The notes beneath the pieces are model-generated. The model did no database searches and was not told where the DNA came from. It was given only the letters and a program-made list of their open reading frames with translations. A stretch of DNA of 64,000 bases from contig JAHLKI010000019.1 in NCBI GenBank assembly GCA_025602905.1, positions 186,001 through 250,000 on the forward strand, read 5' to 3'. The stretch is from Phlyctochytrium arcticum. Its lineage: Eukaryota > Chytridiomycota > Chytridiomycetes > Chytridiales > Chytridiaceae. Both the position numbers and the translations under genes were made by a program. This document shows positions 11,201 to 22,063 of the stretch, in pieces (position 1 is the first letter of the stretch; each line of letters starts with the position of its first letter).

Positions 11201-12491
11201 AGAAACACGTCATGATATCTCCAGGCTGGACTTCATTCGAGTTGAGCATTTTGGCACCGTACCAAAAGGCCAAGGCATAGGTCCCGAAGATGACAAACTG
11301 AATGACACCCCAACCGAGACCCGTCGCAATTTGTTTCTTGATGCCGAGACGTTCGGCGGCGCCCAGCATAGAGTCGTAGCGAATAGACATTTTGGGAGCG
11401 GCCATGAAAGAGGTGACGGTTCGAATCGAGGAAAAGGTTTCTTCGGCGACATCTCCCGCCGCAGCGTATTCCGTGAGTCCCTGACGAGTGTACTTGCCGA
11501 CAAATTTGCCAAGGACGGCGGCCGAGATGCCAATGGCGGGGACACAACACAGTAAAACCAAAGTCAATTTCCAAGAGTGAGAAAAGGCGACGGCGAAACC
11601 GGCGACAAATGTGCTGAAATTCATGAAAAACATGGGCACCTTTTCCGAGATGCCGTCCTGGACCATTTGGGTGTCGGTAATGATGCGCGTCGAGACTTGG
11701 CCGCCTCCGGTATTGTCAAAGTAGGCAATGTTTTGTCGTAGGATGCCTTGGAGGTAGCCTTCCCGGACCCGATGGGAAATGTTTTCACCGGTAAAGAGCC
11801 AAGTGGCCATGTAAATGTAGGTGGCGAAAAACATGGCTATACCGAGGTAGACGAAAATGAGGGCCTTTTCGTTGATGGTGTTTTGCATGCCGTCCTGGTA
11901 GGCTTTGGCTTGGGCGGGGGTGAGGACGGCGTAGTTGACTTGACCGAGTTCACCAAAGGAATTGGTGAGGTCGCCAAAGATGATTGTCATGAGGGGGAGG
12001 ACGGCACCGGCGCCGGATGCGGCCAACAATCCTACAATCATGAGGAGTCGTTCGCCATGGGTCGAGTAGCGAGTGAGGAGGGTCATGTACTTGATGCGAT
12101 TCTTTTTCTCTCCTTTGGTATCTGTTGGTTCACTTAAAGCAGCCGGTCCACCGGCGGTTCCGCGAGTTCCTCCAAAAGCTCCTCCTCCAGAGACGGGCGT
12201 GTCTCCAGTGGGACTTGTCTGATCACTGGTGACAATGGCGATGGATTCGACCAGATCGGATGGATCGCCCATAGCTTGGACGGGAGCAATGCCGGGGACC
12301 ATGTTTGCGGGGGCGGGGCCAGAACGGCGGGAAGCGTTGGAGTTGCGGCGTTCGCGATTGGCATACTCTGGAACTTGGTGGGCCGAGTCGTCGAGTCTTT
12401 CTTGCTGTTCTTGTTCATAGTGGTTGTGGTTGCCTGTAGGTTGAGCAGCGGGAACGACCTCGACCATTTCTTGGCCCGAGGACGATGCCAT
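8268..12491 (-). CDS. ABCB-type full-length multidrug exporter (P-glycoprotein family)
   Basis: A single uninterrupted frame of 1407 aa, unusual here because most neighbours are split by introns. After a disordered N-terminus of about 140 residues come two halves, each with a six-helix membrane domain and a nucleotide-binding domain. NBD1 has Walker A GSSGSGKST near 522, signature LSGGQKQR near 635 and Walker B ILLLDE at 655-660. NBD2 has Walker A GPSGCGKST near 1200, signature MSGGQKQR near 1305 and Walker B near 1325-1330, each followed by an H-loop AHRLS. A charged, Ser/Arg-rich linker lies at about 735-815. The TM-NBD-TM-NBD order and length match the ABCB/MDR family, which pumps hydrophobic compounds or peptides out of the cell using ATP; the actual substrate cannot be read from sequence. 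Every catalytic motif is intact. Confidence 0.93.
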   Translation of the reverse strand: MASSSGQEMVEVVPAAQPTGNHNHYEQEQQERLDDSAHQVPEYANRERRNSNASRRSGPAPANMVPGIAPVQAMGDPSDLVESIAIVTSDQTSPTGDTPVSGGGAFGGTRGTAGGPAALSEPTDTKGEKKNRIKYMTLLTRYSTHGERLLMIVGLLAASGAGAVLPLMTIIFGDLTNSFGELGQVNYAVLTPAQAKAYQDGMQNTINEKALIFVYLGIAMFFATYIYMATWLFTGENISHRVREGYLQGILRQNIAYFDNTGGGQVSTRIITDTQMVQDGISEKVPMFFMNFSTFVAGFAVAFSHSWKLTLVLLCCVPAIGISAAVLGKFVGKYTRQGLTEYAAAGDVAEETFSSIRTVTSFMAAPKMSIRYDSMLGAAERLGIKKQIATGLGWGVIQFVIFGTYALAFWYGAKMLNSNEVQPGDIMTCFFSVLIGAFALAGTSSEVTAFSFAIGAGTTLFEAIDRVPEIDSASPAGFQPASVEGKIVVKNVKFRYPSRPEVVVLHDMSIEIDAGTTCALVGSSGSGKSTIIQLLERFYDPEAGTIHLDGNDITNLNLKWLRLQIGYVTQEPVLFKGTLAENVAHGLVGTAQESLDMEKKMELIVEACKFANAHNFIMALPLGYETRIGERGLLLSGGQKQRIAIARAIVKNPRILLLDEATSALDTESEKLVQEALDRATQGRTTIVIAHRLSTIRGANRIVVMDQGRIVEVGDHHSLVAKEGGFYRRLVEAQQISAKKEAEENQKKPKIDPDAVRILPPGQEDLEDEGHTEMAMRPNKTDINSLSRKGSVHSLARSAKSGRSARTKKMSKTDSYLHTLKIFGRIMKLNKPEGHFIAVGMLGAIVNGITQPVFAILFGYFIKVFFAPPATRQDDANFWALMFLIIGIANLFASFIKFAMFGISGERLTTRLRDMSFRSMMRQDIAWFDVEEHSVGALTSNLSNDAQNVQNMSGQIAGNLLELFASIAGGAIVALVTGWKLGLVVLATLPLMIAANKWRMDLLRKGNQATKIFYERSAQVACEAVGSMRTVAALSREKDVADAYHRDLEEPLRIGHRNAIGNTAIYAFSQTVTFLMNALGFWYGGSLIVSGEYGGEDGIKTFFTTFMAIVFASQAAGRVFSLMPDVGKARDSAVDILDLLDRVPVIDNWDTSGATLNKETIRGRVEFKDVHFVYPNRPTIKVLRGLNLTVEPGQFVALVGPSGCGKSTTIGLMERFYDPSSGVITVDGQPVNSLSLPNLRDFISLVGQEPNLYNLSIKDNITYGLTTTPSEEVIIQAAKDANIHDFIVSLPDGYNTSLGGKGTQMSGGQKQRIAIARALIRNPKILLLDEATSALDATSEKVVQVALDKAAKGRTTIAIAHRLSSIKHADVIYVFKDGVVAEQGTHESLIGERGLYYQLVVQQDLST

Positions 12492-13539
12492 GGTTGTTTC
12501 TTAGTTCTTGGCAGTTGTGGTATCTGAGTTCATTGGAGAGGAGAATGTAAGCATAAAGAAATAAACGGGATGCGCGGAGCAATGCCTCACCTTGTTGGGT
12601 TCTTGGTTCTTGGTTCTTGGCGGGGGTGGGTATCTATGAATGTTCAAAACGGGATGCTGCTGGGATGCGGAAGACGACGAGATGCCCAGCTCTTTCTTAA
12701 ATACGGGCGCTCTTCGGGCCTCGGCAGAATTTTAGCGGCGGAGATGAGAAATCCGCGTCGAATATTCACCCGACTTAGGGTTACTCCTAATGCCCCGGTA
12801 CTCCATAATGTACTTACTGTACGCTCAAACAGCAGCCACTATATGTCCATCTTCATATATGACAGGCAAGCAAGCACCCACCAAAGCAATATGGCTCAAG
12901 GGGCCCTGTGGGTGACTGTGTCTGTGTGAATATGCTCTGTAGATCACCCCACTACGAGTATATATCACGCAGGAGATGTGAGCAGCTAGCTTCCCATGCC
13001 CAAAAGAAACATGTGACCTCTCTGTTCAATCTGTTCCCCTATGGCCTCCCTGATATGATGGCCTCCTGCTCTCTCAGCTCTCAGCCTCTCCTGTCCCTAT
13101 GCTCCCTAAATGCCCTATGCTCCATTGCTCCCTGTAAATGCTCGAGTAATATTATCACAGACCCAAAATAAACGTGGCGCCATTATAGAACATTCCACGG
13201 GTATCGGCTAAACTCGGGGATGCTTACTTCAGCATCTGTGGCGTGGAGCCTTTGGACATCCACCTCACGCGAGAGCTCAGAGCAATGGGAGACCACCACC
13301 GTAATCAAGAACACGGTGAAAACCGGATAGAAGAACCTTGAGGAAGAACGAAAGAGTACCAAAGGATGATGCACTTATACATATTGAAATATTGGAACAT
13401 GTGTGGGGGTTCCTATATCACATCCATATACCGGTGCTTCCTAACACTCTATAGTAAAAAGAATGGGTAAAGAATAAAGGGCGCGGACGATCCATCAGGC
13501 GATGGGTTCTCCCAGAGCAGGAACCTCTGTCTTGACCAT
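12492..13539. other. Intergenic, 5' flank of the ABC transporter
   Basis: No gene supported. Open frames are shorter than 130 codons and without recognisable domains. A small direct repeat of the TTCTTGGTTCTTGG type lies at about 12597-12622, just upstream of the transporter start. Confidence 0.5.
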
Positions 13540-13935
13540 GTCGCGCGTGCATCATCGCTTGGTTTACTACTGGCTTCCGCTGCTGTCGATATTTTAGGTA
13601 CAACCCAAACATGATTCTAAAAACTCAATGTTAACAAGACTTCATCACACAATCCATAGCCGAGATACGTTACCTGAATGTTGGGGAAACATGACCCGGT
13701 CGCACAGACACTAGGACAGTGGGATCCGCAAGAGAGCCATTCCGAATACGTAGTGCGTCCATGGGAATGAAGGCGAGGCTTACAGTGCCTGGACTAAGGG
13801 TGTGGTGGGTGGCTTGGAAGATGAAGTAGTTGTGCTAGAATCGTCTAGATCCAGCTATACAAAAATCAAACATCTCATCAATAAAAGGTCCGCATGGAAA
13901 AGTTAGAGAAGCAAACATACCTCATGGGTCAAGTT
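13540..13935 (-). pseudogene. SGF73 fragment, exons 2-3 region (copy C)
   Basis: On the minus strand this aligns with the middle of SGF73 copy A (about 2430-2830). It keeps the order: remnant of exon 3 (about 13560-13600), the intron ending near 13660, the zinc-finger exon remnant (about 13670-13830, with blocks for GSP, DPTVL and CDRV) and the start of that exon near 13850. Several deletions and stops break the frame. No SCA7 exon follows within the next kilobase, so only the 5' half was copied or kept. Confidence 0.65.
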
Positions 13936-15327
13936 AACAAAAAAATGTGATGTTGGGAAAGAAAGACGATGAAGAAAAAGGAAACGTGTATCAGGCGATT
14001 AGGACCCACGATGTATTCCCGCTAAACACAATTCGGAAGGTCAAAAGAAGGTTGTATAACAGAAATACAGGTAAATGCAGTTGGTTGAACACATCCCGTG
14101 TTTGGTCAATTTGGGCAAAACGTTTCGTGACACGCACGGCAAACACCAGCTCGGGTTTTTGTCAAATTTCGACACACAAAATCCGCACTGGAGTAGTGCT
14201 GTTTCCAGCGACATACAATCAAGTGTCATACGACCGTGAGGACAAACGTTGCTGTTTGACAGAAATAGTACTGTCCAACAAGGATCAGACCCGCTGTTCT
14301 CCACACAATCACGGCACACGTGTCTCTGGATCCTCTCAGCCTCCGTCCTCTCCAACGTTAACAGCCTGAAACCCGTTGCCGGCTTGTACAAAATCCAGTT
14401 TGTCCCTTACGCACGCATAGAGCCTGTCATATCGGGATTAGAACAATGAGTTCGGGGGTATTTTTCAAGTGTCCATACCGATCAACTTCAACGCGGTCCT
14501 CCTTCCCCCTCGTCGAATTGGCGTGCGATCCAGAACAATTGAGCCGAAATCGCCTCTCCCCCGCGTATGCCATCAGTTGTTTTTAAACTGCCTAGTTGGC
14601 GGTGATGGCATTGCGGTGTCAATGGATCCTCTCGGCCCTTTTGGTCTTCCGGTTCCAGCTGTCAAAGACGTGACTTTTCTGAGGGTAGCCAGCCAATGTG
14701 CGGATTGTAGTGAGTGAGCTTGTAAGTGGTCACCAACACCACTGAGGTGCTTGAAAAGGGGTGTGCATCGGGGGGTTTGATGATAGGGGTGTGAAGGATC
14801 GTGATTATGGGGGTGCCGCAATCTTGGGCTAGCGCGGCCTCGATGATGCATCACAAAAGAGCGTGCCATGATCCCTTAGATTCCATAGACTAAACTGGGT
14901 ACAGTCAGCACAGTTCCTGTAACATCTCACTCATCTCTTGTCTACTCACCAATGCTGTCAGTGCGCGACTGACAGGTCGGTTGGGAATGACCAAAATCAG
15001 TTGGGAAAAAAGCATGAACCCGCACTTGGTAGTCTATGGCGTCTGAGCTGTATGGTGGGTGGTTTTCTTGAGCCTGGCAGAGTTTCGCCCCAAGGCAAAC
15101 ATATTAGTCTGATTGGGGGACAAGGAAGAAGCGGAGAGAGTGAGAGGAACGCGAAACGTGATGAAGCCCCAGATCCAAACTTTGACAGCTCTCAGAAAGG
15201 CTACATTGCAAATCGTGGCACAGTGCGATGACAGTGCTTGCGCTGAATCCGCTGAATTTTGGAATTTGGAAAACAAGGTGGGAGGAACGCAGCATAAGGG
15301 CCATACCTATATCTCAGTCGGGAACCG
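13936..15327. other. Intergenic upstream of UBA4
   Basis: No gene supported. The minus strand at 14041-14391 has an open frame of 116 codons with about a dozen Cys, including CxxC-like pairs. It matches no family I recognise and has no convincing start context. Confidence 0.4.
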
Positions 15328-17187
15328 ATGAAGTCAACCGAAGACCAACTCCGTGAAGAAATCTCAAAACTACGACTCGAAAATGAAGCGTTGCGCAAAC
15401 AAAACGACAATCCTCCCAGTACTCACAATGTTCCCAGTTCGACTCTAACCAATGAAGAAATCGCCCGATTCAGTCGTCAACTCCTGATTCCCGAGATTGG
15501 GGTGCAAGGTGCAGTACTGTGTACTCTCAAATGGTTGATCAAGGGGGACTAAAAGAGTTTGCAAAAAAAAAGGACAGATCAAAATTCGGAATGCGGCTGT
15601 TTTGGTAGTGGGAGCTGGGGGGTTGGGAGCTCCTGCCATCATGTATCTCGCGGCAGCAGGCATTGGTACGTCTTTGCCCAATTCTTCATGTTCCGATTTC
15701 CTGAACGCAAATCGTAGGCCGACTTGGAGTCGTCGATTATGATCCAGTGGAAGGCAGCAATCTCCAACGCCAAATCATTCATGATCAGACCAAGATTGGA
15801 GTGTTGAAGGCCGAGTCGGCACGTATGACGGTCAACAAGTACGATATATCCCCTCCAAATTATGTTGTTTTGGCACATACATGTCTAATGATTTCACTTT
15901 TAGACTATCATCGTTCTGCGATTGTATCCCACACAACGTTTTACTGGATAGTAGCAATGCCATGGATATTATATCAGAGTAAAATACTGCTCTTTCGAAA
16001 AGTCTGAAAATGGCTGTTAACCTCAGCTCGCTTTCTCACAGCTACGATATTGTCATGGACGCTACGGACAATGTAGCAACCCGATACCTCCTCAACGACG
16101 CCTGTGTCCTTCTCAAAAAACCCCTAGTCTCCGGATCCGCTCTCCGAATGGAGGGACAAGTACGTATGCTCCCCCTCCCATCCACTCATATATAAACTTA
16201 GTTTCCCTTAGCTCACAGTCTACAATTACGAAAACGGGCCATGCTACAGATGCATATTCCCCAAACCACCCCCAGCCGAAACCGTCACGAATTGTAGTGA
16301 TGGGGGTGTACTCGGTGTAGGTAAAGAAAACCGTCCTTACCCACCATTCTTCTTTCCCATCATTTTTCTTATTCTGTTTATTAGTCCCGGGGATTATTGG
16401 ATGTGTCCAAGCATTGGAAGTTATCAAGATTTGTACTGGGATAGGATGTACGTGTTATCTTCCATCAACTCTTGCTTCACAGGATTCTGATGGAAATGTA
16501 GCAACCTACAGCCAAAAAATGCTGTTGTTCGACGCTATTCAGGGGACATTCCGAAACATCAAATTACGGGGTCGAAGGCCTGAATGTGCAGTTTGTGGAG
16601 ATACCCCCACCATTACGAAATTGATCGACTATGTCCAATTTTGTGGGTCATCTGCTACCGACAAGGTCAGCCCGTCTCTCTGCTCTTCTCCTTTTCACAT
16701 CAAATTTGACAATGTAATATAGGCGGAAAATCTGGACCTGTTGGACCCATCGGATCGACTGACTGTTCAGGTACCAACAAAAACAAAACCAATCTCTCTT
16801 GGCACTGGAATAAAACTTCTCAATCGTGTTTAGGAGTATCGAGAGTTGGTAATATCTGCCAAATCCCATATTTTATTGGACGTGCGAGATCAAGTCCAAT
16901 TCAATATTTGCTCATTACCCAACTCCAAAAGTACGATCAAAAAAAAACAGTATTTCCCTCATTTGGTAACTTATTCTCTTATAGATATCCCACTGAGGAA
17001 TCTAGAATCCCGGGTAGCTGAGGTCTCCTCCCTTCCCGACGCCCCTGTATTCGTAGTCTGTCGCCGAGGAAACGATTCTCAGGTCGCGATCCAAATTCTG
17101 CAGAAACATGGGTTGAGGGGAAAAGATATTGTGGGGGGGTTGGAGCAGTGGGCGGCCGAGATTGATCCGCAGTTTCCGACATATTAG
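15328..17187 (+). CDS. UBA4: Uba4/MOCS3: E1-like adenylyl- and sulfurtransferase for Urm1
   Basis: Ten exons: 15328-15508, 15573-15665, 15718-15838, 15904-15978, 16042-16159, 16212-16320, 16385-16665, 16723-16770, 16834-16930 and 16985-17187; 441 aa with phases closing exactly. The E1-like ThiF domain has the nucleotide loop GAGGLG near residue 73, zinc Cys207 and Cys210 (CYRC) paired with a later CAVC, and catalytic Cys224 in [11 protein letters not shown]-terminal rhodanese domain carries Cys400 (VVCRRGNDS), the persulfide-carrying residue. In the family this enzyme activates Urm1 for tRNA wobble-uridine thiolation and protein urmylation, and in many eukaryotes MoaD for molybdopterin. The exon-5 acceptor at 16026 is an in-frame alternative that adds five residues. 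About 15 residues after TGIG near 255 look like extra sequence relative to homologues. It converges on SOF1 with a 111-bp gap. Confidence 0.92.
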
Positions 17188-17298
17188 GGGAAAAAAAACG
17201 TATTTAGAATTCAATGTAAGAATAACTTATTAAATTATTGAATGGAAAACAAAGAGTGGTGCAAACTATATACATATTTGGTGAATCTGCCCAGGAAA

Positions 17299-18936
17299 CT
17301 ACTTTTCCTGGGCAATCACATTCTTTTTCCGCTCAGCGGCGTAAGGTACAGCGCCCGGCTTACTATGTTTCCGTCGGTTGTCTTCCTTGCGTTTCACCGA
17401 TTCCGTCATAATGTGCTTGGTCTCCTTTGCCTTGGCGATGGATTTGGGGATCTTGCGGTGTTTGTCAATTCGGCGGAGTTCGGGCATGTGCTTGTAGCGT
17501 TCCTTGACGGCTTTCGTGTAACTCAATGCACTCCGTTCACGGTTAGTCGTCTGACGTAAAATGGTTAGATACAAACCCCAAAGATGTTGTGGTGTATAAC
17601 TTACAGTTCCAAGTTTATCCGACGCACTCGCCTTCCACAACCGAATATTCCCATCATCACTTCCCGAAAGTACAAATTTAGCGTCCATACTAAACTTGAC
17701 ACAGAAAATCCGTTGCATCCGTTTCGTGTGGTAAATATCCCGACTATGTCCTTCCCGAGTTTTAAAGATGCGGACCGTCCGGTCATACCCTCCCGTCACA
17801 AACTCTTCTCCCGTGGGGGAATAATCCAAATCCAGGACAGCCGAAACGTGATCTTTATGGACGTTGAGGGCACTATCCAGTTTTCGCATGTCGTAGGTAT
17901 AACAGTTGTGGTCTTCGTTGGCGGTGGTGAAATTGAAGGCTTCCATGGGGTTCCAGGCGATGGCGTTGGTGCGCATGGCCATGTAGATTTTGGAGAGGGG
18001 GCTGCTGGTTCGGAGATCGTAAATGACGATAGTGCGGTCCGTGCCGCAACTGGCGAAAATGCTGGTCTCGGTTTGGTTAAAACGGACAGAGGTAACGGTT
18101 TCGCTTCCCCATGAGAAAGATTGAACTGGATCGGCTCTATTTTTTTGGGCCAACCATTATTTCTACAGTTCATGTTCAGCGGTAAATCCAACCCCTACGA
18201 ACCTGTCGTGCTCCCAAATATCCACTTTACTACTGGCCGTGGCAAACATATTCTTACTTCGATGATGATCTGCCGAGTTGAAGGATTGATTGGAGAGATA
18301 GGTTTTGACAGACTGGCCAAAAAATGTTAAAATCAAACATCTTGTTTGTTTATATCCAAAGATGATGATACGTACTTGAGTTTGCGAGGGATCCCACAAG
18401 TTGACCGTCTTATCCTCTCCGACGGAAAAGAACTTGTCGCTGTTGGGTACCGAGCAGATACCGCGCACAAAACCTTGATGTCCCTTTGCGCTCCATGTGC
18501 ACTTATTTGTCGACAATGACCAAAGTTTCAGTTCTAAAAGTCATAAAGAGTCAATTCACCCCACCACATCAAGCTAGTTAACATCAAAGTGAAACGAACC
18601 TCCATCCGCACTTCCAGAATAAAGCGTCGTGAGCTTGGTTGGATGCTTGGCAATACAATAAACTCCATCAACATGTCCCGAAAGGGCCGCCACAAACGGT
18701 TTGGCAAACAGTCGTTCGAGCTTGACGGCATTGAGTGCTCGGGTATACTCTCTCGCCTTCTCGAAGGGGTGAAGGGTGGGATCCAAATTTCGTTGGACTT
18801 TGAAAATGTCGCCAGACCGCTCACGGGCAAAGTCTTGGCCTCGACTAATCGTTTTGATTTTCTGGACACACAAAGCAAAAACACAATGGAGTTATTTCGG
18901 TGAAGGCGTATGCTATCGTCCCAGGAAACATACCAT
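17299..18936 (-). CDS. SOF1: Sof1/DCAF13-like WD40 protein of the small-subunit processome
   Basis: Exons on the minus strand: 18934-18936, 18600-18861, 18376-18533, 18203-18312, 17605-18136 and 17299-17550; 438 aa, close to human DCAF13 (445). The first coding exon is just the ATG: it abuts a GT donor, and the next exon opens with codons for KIKTISR, restoring the conserved MK(I/V)K start. Next come the diagnostic DPTLHPFEKAREYTRALNA segment, WD40 repeats (for example SGSDDGNIRLW and GGYDRTVRIF) and the basic Sof1 C-terminal domain (RIDKHRKIPKSI, RRKHSKPG). Sof1 works in the nucleolus in U3-dependent 18S pre-rRNA processing; animal DCAF13 is also a CUL4 adaptor. Confidence is high for the family and good for the tiny first exon. 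Confidence 0.92.
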
Positions 18937-19254
18937 CCTCGCAGGCTTTCAATCTCGATGTGCCTGAACTCTAGGCTATGGGTAGACGTCCTCTAGTCTC
19001 TTGAAAATCGTCACAAGGTGCTTTCCACCAATACAAATTTCGCGGAAAAACAAATTCACGACATGGCCAAAATGGAACTTGCTGCAAGATATATTCACGT
19101 GACTTGTTACTGCGCACATTGCCAAATCACACTCCCAAATATCCCACGACCGCAAATGTATTATAAACAAGGTGGAAAGCATACAACGACATAGAGGGTC
19201 CACTAACAAACAGAGGAATTGACAGTTTTATCCTGGGACATGTTAAATAGTGGT
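18937..19254. promoter_or_regulatory. SOF1 upstream region
   Basis: A 318-bp gap between the SOF1 start (both genes on -) and the stop of the next gene. It must hold the SOF1 promoter and 5' UTR. I see no distinct motif apart from an E-box-like CACGTG near 19096. Confidence 0.4.
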
Positions 19255-19875
19255 TTATTCTCCTTCAGGGATGGTTGATTCCGATGTATCCGCTGCGGGG
19301 GTAGCGGGGGGTTGTTGATCATCGGTAGGGGCCGCATCTGTAGGGGGTGGCCCATCCCCAAGGTTATCCGAAGCTGTTGGAGGACGCGTATTATCATCGG
19401 TATTTTCTTGATCTTCCCGGTCTTCCTCTCCTTCCAGGATCGCTTCTGGGATACCTCGCCGGGTCTCCAAATCTACCAGTTCGGGCGGTTCCAAAGCAGC
19501 TGCAACCTTTCGCTGCTCAGCTTCCAGCTCAGCCGCAATCTGCGCCTGTCGCTCTTCCTCTGCTTTACGCTGTTTGTCCAAAATATTCCCAGTTCGCAAT
19601 TTGAGTTCATCATCAAGTCGTCGCCGGTGCTCCCGTTGCGTCTCCTGGGCCGCATTATAATGATTCTGCAGTGCTTTGATGGCTTCCCGCTTTTTATGAT
19701 CGTCCGCAATCAGCTTTTGCGCCTCGGCATGGTTGAGTAAATATTCCCCGAGAAAGCTGATGGCATCGAGGCCCCTTGGCCCTGAGCTGCTGGTGTCGTA
19801 CCCGTATGTCACAAGCGAGGCAAGGGCAGAGCTGAGGAGAGGCCCAACCGTTTGCTTGAGGTAGTTTGTGTCCAT
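19255..19875 (-). CDS. DPY30-motif protein with acidic coiled-coil tail
   Basis: A 206-aa product from ATG 19875; an in-frame upstream ATG at 19983 would add 36 residues. The N-terminus, about residues 3-52, reads YLKQTVGPLLSSALASL and then DAISFLGEYLLNH, the two helices of the DPY30 dimerisation motif (Dpy-30, radial-spoke RSP2, AK7 and NDK5 relatives). About residues 60-135 are a charged probable coiled coil (KKREAIKAL, EEERQAQIAAELEAEQRK), and the last 65 residues are acidic and Pro-rich. In flagellated eukaryotes such proteins often sit in the axoneme; Dpy-30 itself is in COMPASS. The coiled coil and acidic tail favour a flagellar relative over Dpy-30, but this is inference. It is divergent from the C5orf34-like gene with 182 bp between start codons. 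Confidence 0.75.
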   Translation of the reverse strand: MDTNYLKQTVGPLLSSALASLVTYGYDTSSSGPRGLDAISFLGEYLLNHAEAQKLIADDHKKREAIKALQNHYNAAQETQREHRRRLDDELKLRTGNILDKQRKAEEERQAQIAAELEAEQRKVAAALEPPELVDLETRRGIPEAILEGEEDREDQENTDDNTRPPTASDNLGDGPPPTDAAPTDDQQPPATPAADTSESTIPEGE

Positions 19876-20057
19876 AATGACTGGTTTGGCAGTTCGATAA
19901 TTTTGTGATTTCCGTTGGTCAAAACCACTCCGACCATTACGTAAAATGTTGCCCGTGACTTGAAATTTGGCCAAGAATCCCAAGATCCCAGAAGAGATCT
20001 TGCGCGCGAGATCCTCGAGTACGATCTTGAGGACCCGATCTGCAAAAGACGTTCCCG

Positions 20058-21901
20058 GTGAGGGGGGAGCAAATGCTTCAAAGCTATTTAGCTGAGCAGC
20101 AACCTTTTACTTTGGTGGAATTCGCAAAACGCGGGGACAGGAATGCGGGATGTGACCTAGCTCAAGAAGAGTGGGTATTCTACCTGTTCTCAGACGGGTC
20201 AAGCCGTGCCGAAAATACTACATACCCTTCCAATCAAAGTGCAGATGAAGCCCCCACCAGGGTCGACCTATCCCCGACTGGTGCAAGTGTTACCATCTAT
20301 CATGGGCCGGTATTTACCGACGGCAACCACTCGTATAGCAAAAATGTAGGCCCTTCAACGCAGCACGGAAGAAGCAGATACTTTTTTAGTACCCCTCCCA
20401 AAAAGAGTGTGACACTACATACAGTTGCTGACGGCGCGAAGCGGTTTCTGACGGCTCATGTCCCTTCCGAATATCGGTCGCGGGTGGTGGAACTTTTGGA
20501 TTTTCGCAACAATTATCATGACTTGCCTTACCTTCATGCGTCCTTGATGGAGGCGAGTGAGCTTCAACAAACCTTACAGGTGGGTACTCGCCGGACTATT
20601 CACGGAACATGGTCAGAATTGTAACCATGATTGTAGACAAACAGCCCCATCACCTGTTCTCGCTGGTCCTCAGACGGAGTGTCAGAAGACAGACGGGTCA
20701 TTCATAGTATTGACAAAATAACTTCCATCACGCTTTCTTCTCATCGACAATATTTCACGGTTCGATACCCTGCTGCGGTAGCCGATCCCGAAAACACTGT
20801 CAGTGTCCTGAAGGGCGGATCGAAGCGTTACCAGCACACATATTTGTGGATCGAGCAATCGTTTTCCTGTCACGATGTACCGCAGTACTGGACAACCCCC
20901 CTCGCCATGTTGACTGAACCAGGTGAGGAATGTTGATTGTTGTTGTGAGTATAGCCGTTTGTTTACCAAACGTGTAGCGAAATCAATTACCTCCTCCTAT
21001 GTGACGACCGCACTCCCCAAGGCGACCAGTTTCTCCAGTCCTACTGATAGACGCGATCTGGATCCCCGTTCTAGCCATCAAAAACGGCTCAAGGTCATGT
21101 GGACTCCTACCGCGTTGTACCGTGTCTTACCGGCAAGAACTACGAATGACCTGCACTACGGCCGTGAAATTGAAGCTACTTTACACATTGACGGTTCTGT
21201 CATGCGGAGCTCGGAAGACTTTCGGTTTATCACGCTGTACCACGGCCAGGGTAGTGGTACTGAAACGTATGCTATACCCAATGCACCTCCATATCTCACA
21301 AGCAGCGTCAGCGGGTTAAGGTGCGTGTGCCCTTTTGTGACATGAACAATTTCTTGACTAAACATTGTTAAACACCAGATATCCATTTGCATTAATCACA
21401 TCGGAAATGCTACCAATCTATCAGTCTCATTGTATGCGATCCAGTAGCGACCAGACAGACTCCTCACAGATTGATTCTGGCATCACAGCAGTGATCAAAT
21501 CTGAACTGATTCCCGGACTAGGAGCTTTCACTATTTTCGAACCTGCAGGGGTCCGAGCTCTCTTCGAAGATGGAACGACTTTAGAAACCGACGAGTCGGG
21601 TAGCATTGCTTCAGTCCAAATTGCGGGGGAGAGTGATATGCGTATTGTGCGATGTGCGAATCCTATTGGATGCGAAAAGTATGTCGCGGCTGCGACGCGT
21701 TACAGCGCGCAGGCCCGGGAAAGTCCGAAACGGGTACAGGAGAGGGTGGGAAGGATGAAGAAAGGATCGGCTATGGTAGAGAACTCTATCAAACGAAGCC
21801 AGCGCTTTTTGAAAGCGTCTTCTACATATCCTATCGATCCGGGGACCAACATCCCAGACATCATCAGGAAGAATCAACAGTTCCTCAGCAGACTAACTTA
21901 A
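20058..21901 (+). CDS. C5orf34-like protein
   Basis: Exons 20058-20583, 20674-20922, 20978-21320 and 21379-21901 give 546 aa with consistent phases (human C5orf34 is about 640). I recognise the family by ordered signatures: ELLDFRNN near residue 146, then an HTYLWIEQSFSCHDVPQYW segment corresponding to the TYVW/Q/CPEEW block, then KVMWTPTALYRV with IDGSVMRS and YAIPNAPP, and last ELIPGLGAFTIF with ALFEDGTTL. In animals the protein is poorly characterised. A role with centrioles or cilia would be inference, supported only by its neighbours here. The start is uncertain: ATG 20058 is used, 20073 is in frame, and a further upstream exon is possible. Confidence 0.75.
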
Positions 21902-22063
21902 ATAGAACAGGTAACAGCGTTCAACGACTTATCAAACACCAATCCTGTGATGTATCATTGCGGAGTGTGTAATTTTGACATTGCTTCTAGAACAATTGTA
22001 TTGCACCTAAAATTTCTCAATGAGCACCAACCATTTCTGTGTTTTTGACTCTGTCTCCCCCAC

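Noticed and set aside
10737..11555. 272-codon plus-strand frame inside the ABC transporter
   Set aside because: Antisense to a conserved coding region (first membrane domain and NBD1); its composition mirrors the transporter codons and it has no domain.
14041..14391. 116-codon Cys-rich minus-strand frame
   Set aside because: About a dozen Cys but no recognisable spacing pattern, signal peptide or start context; kept only as a note in the intergenic entry.
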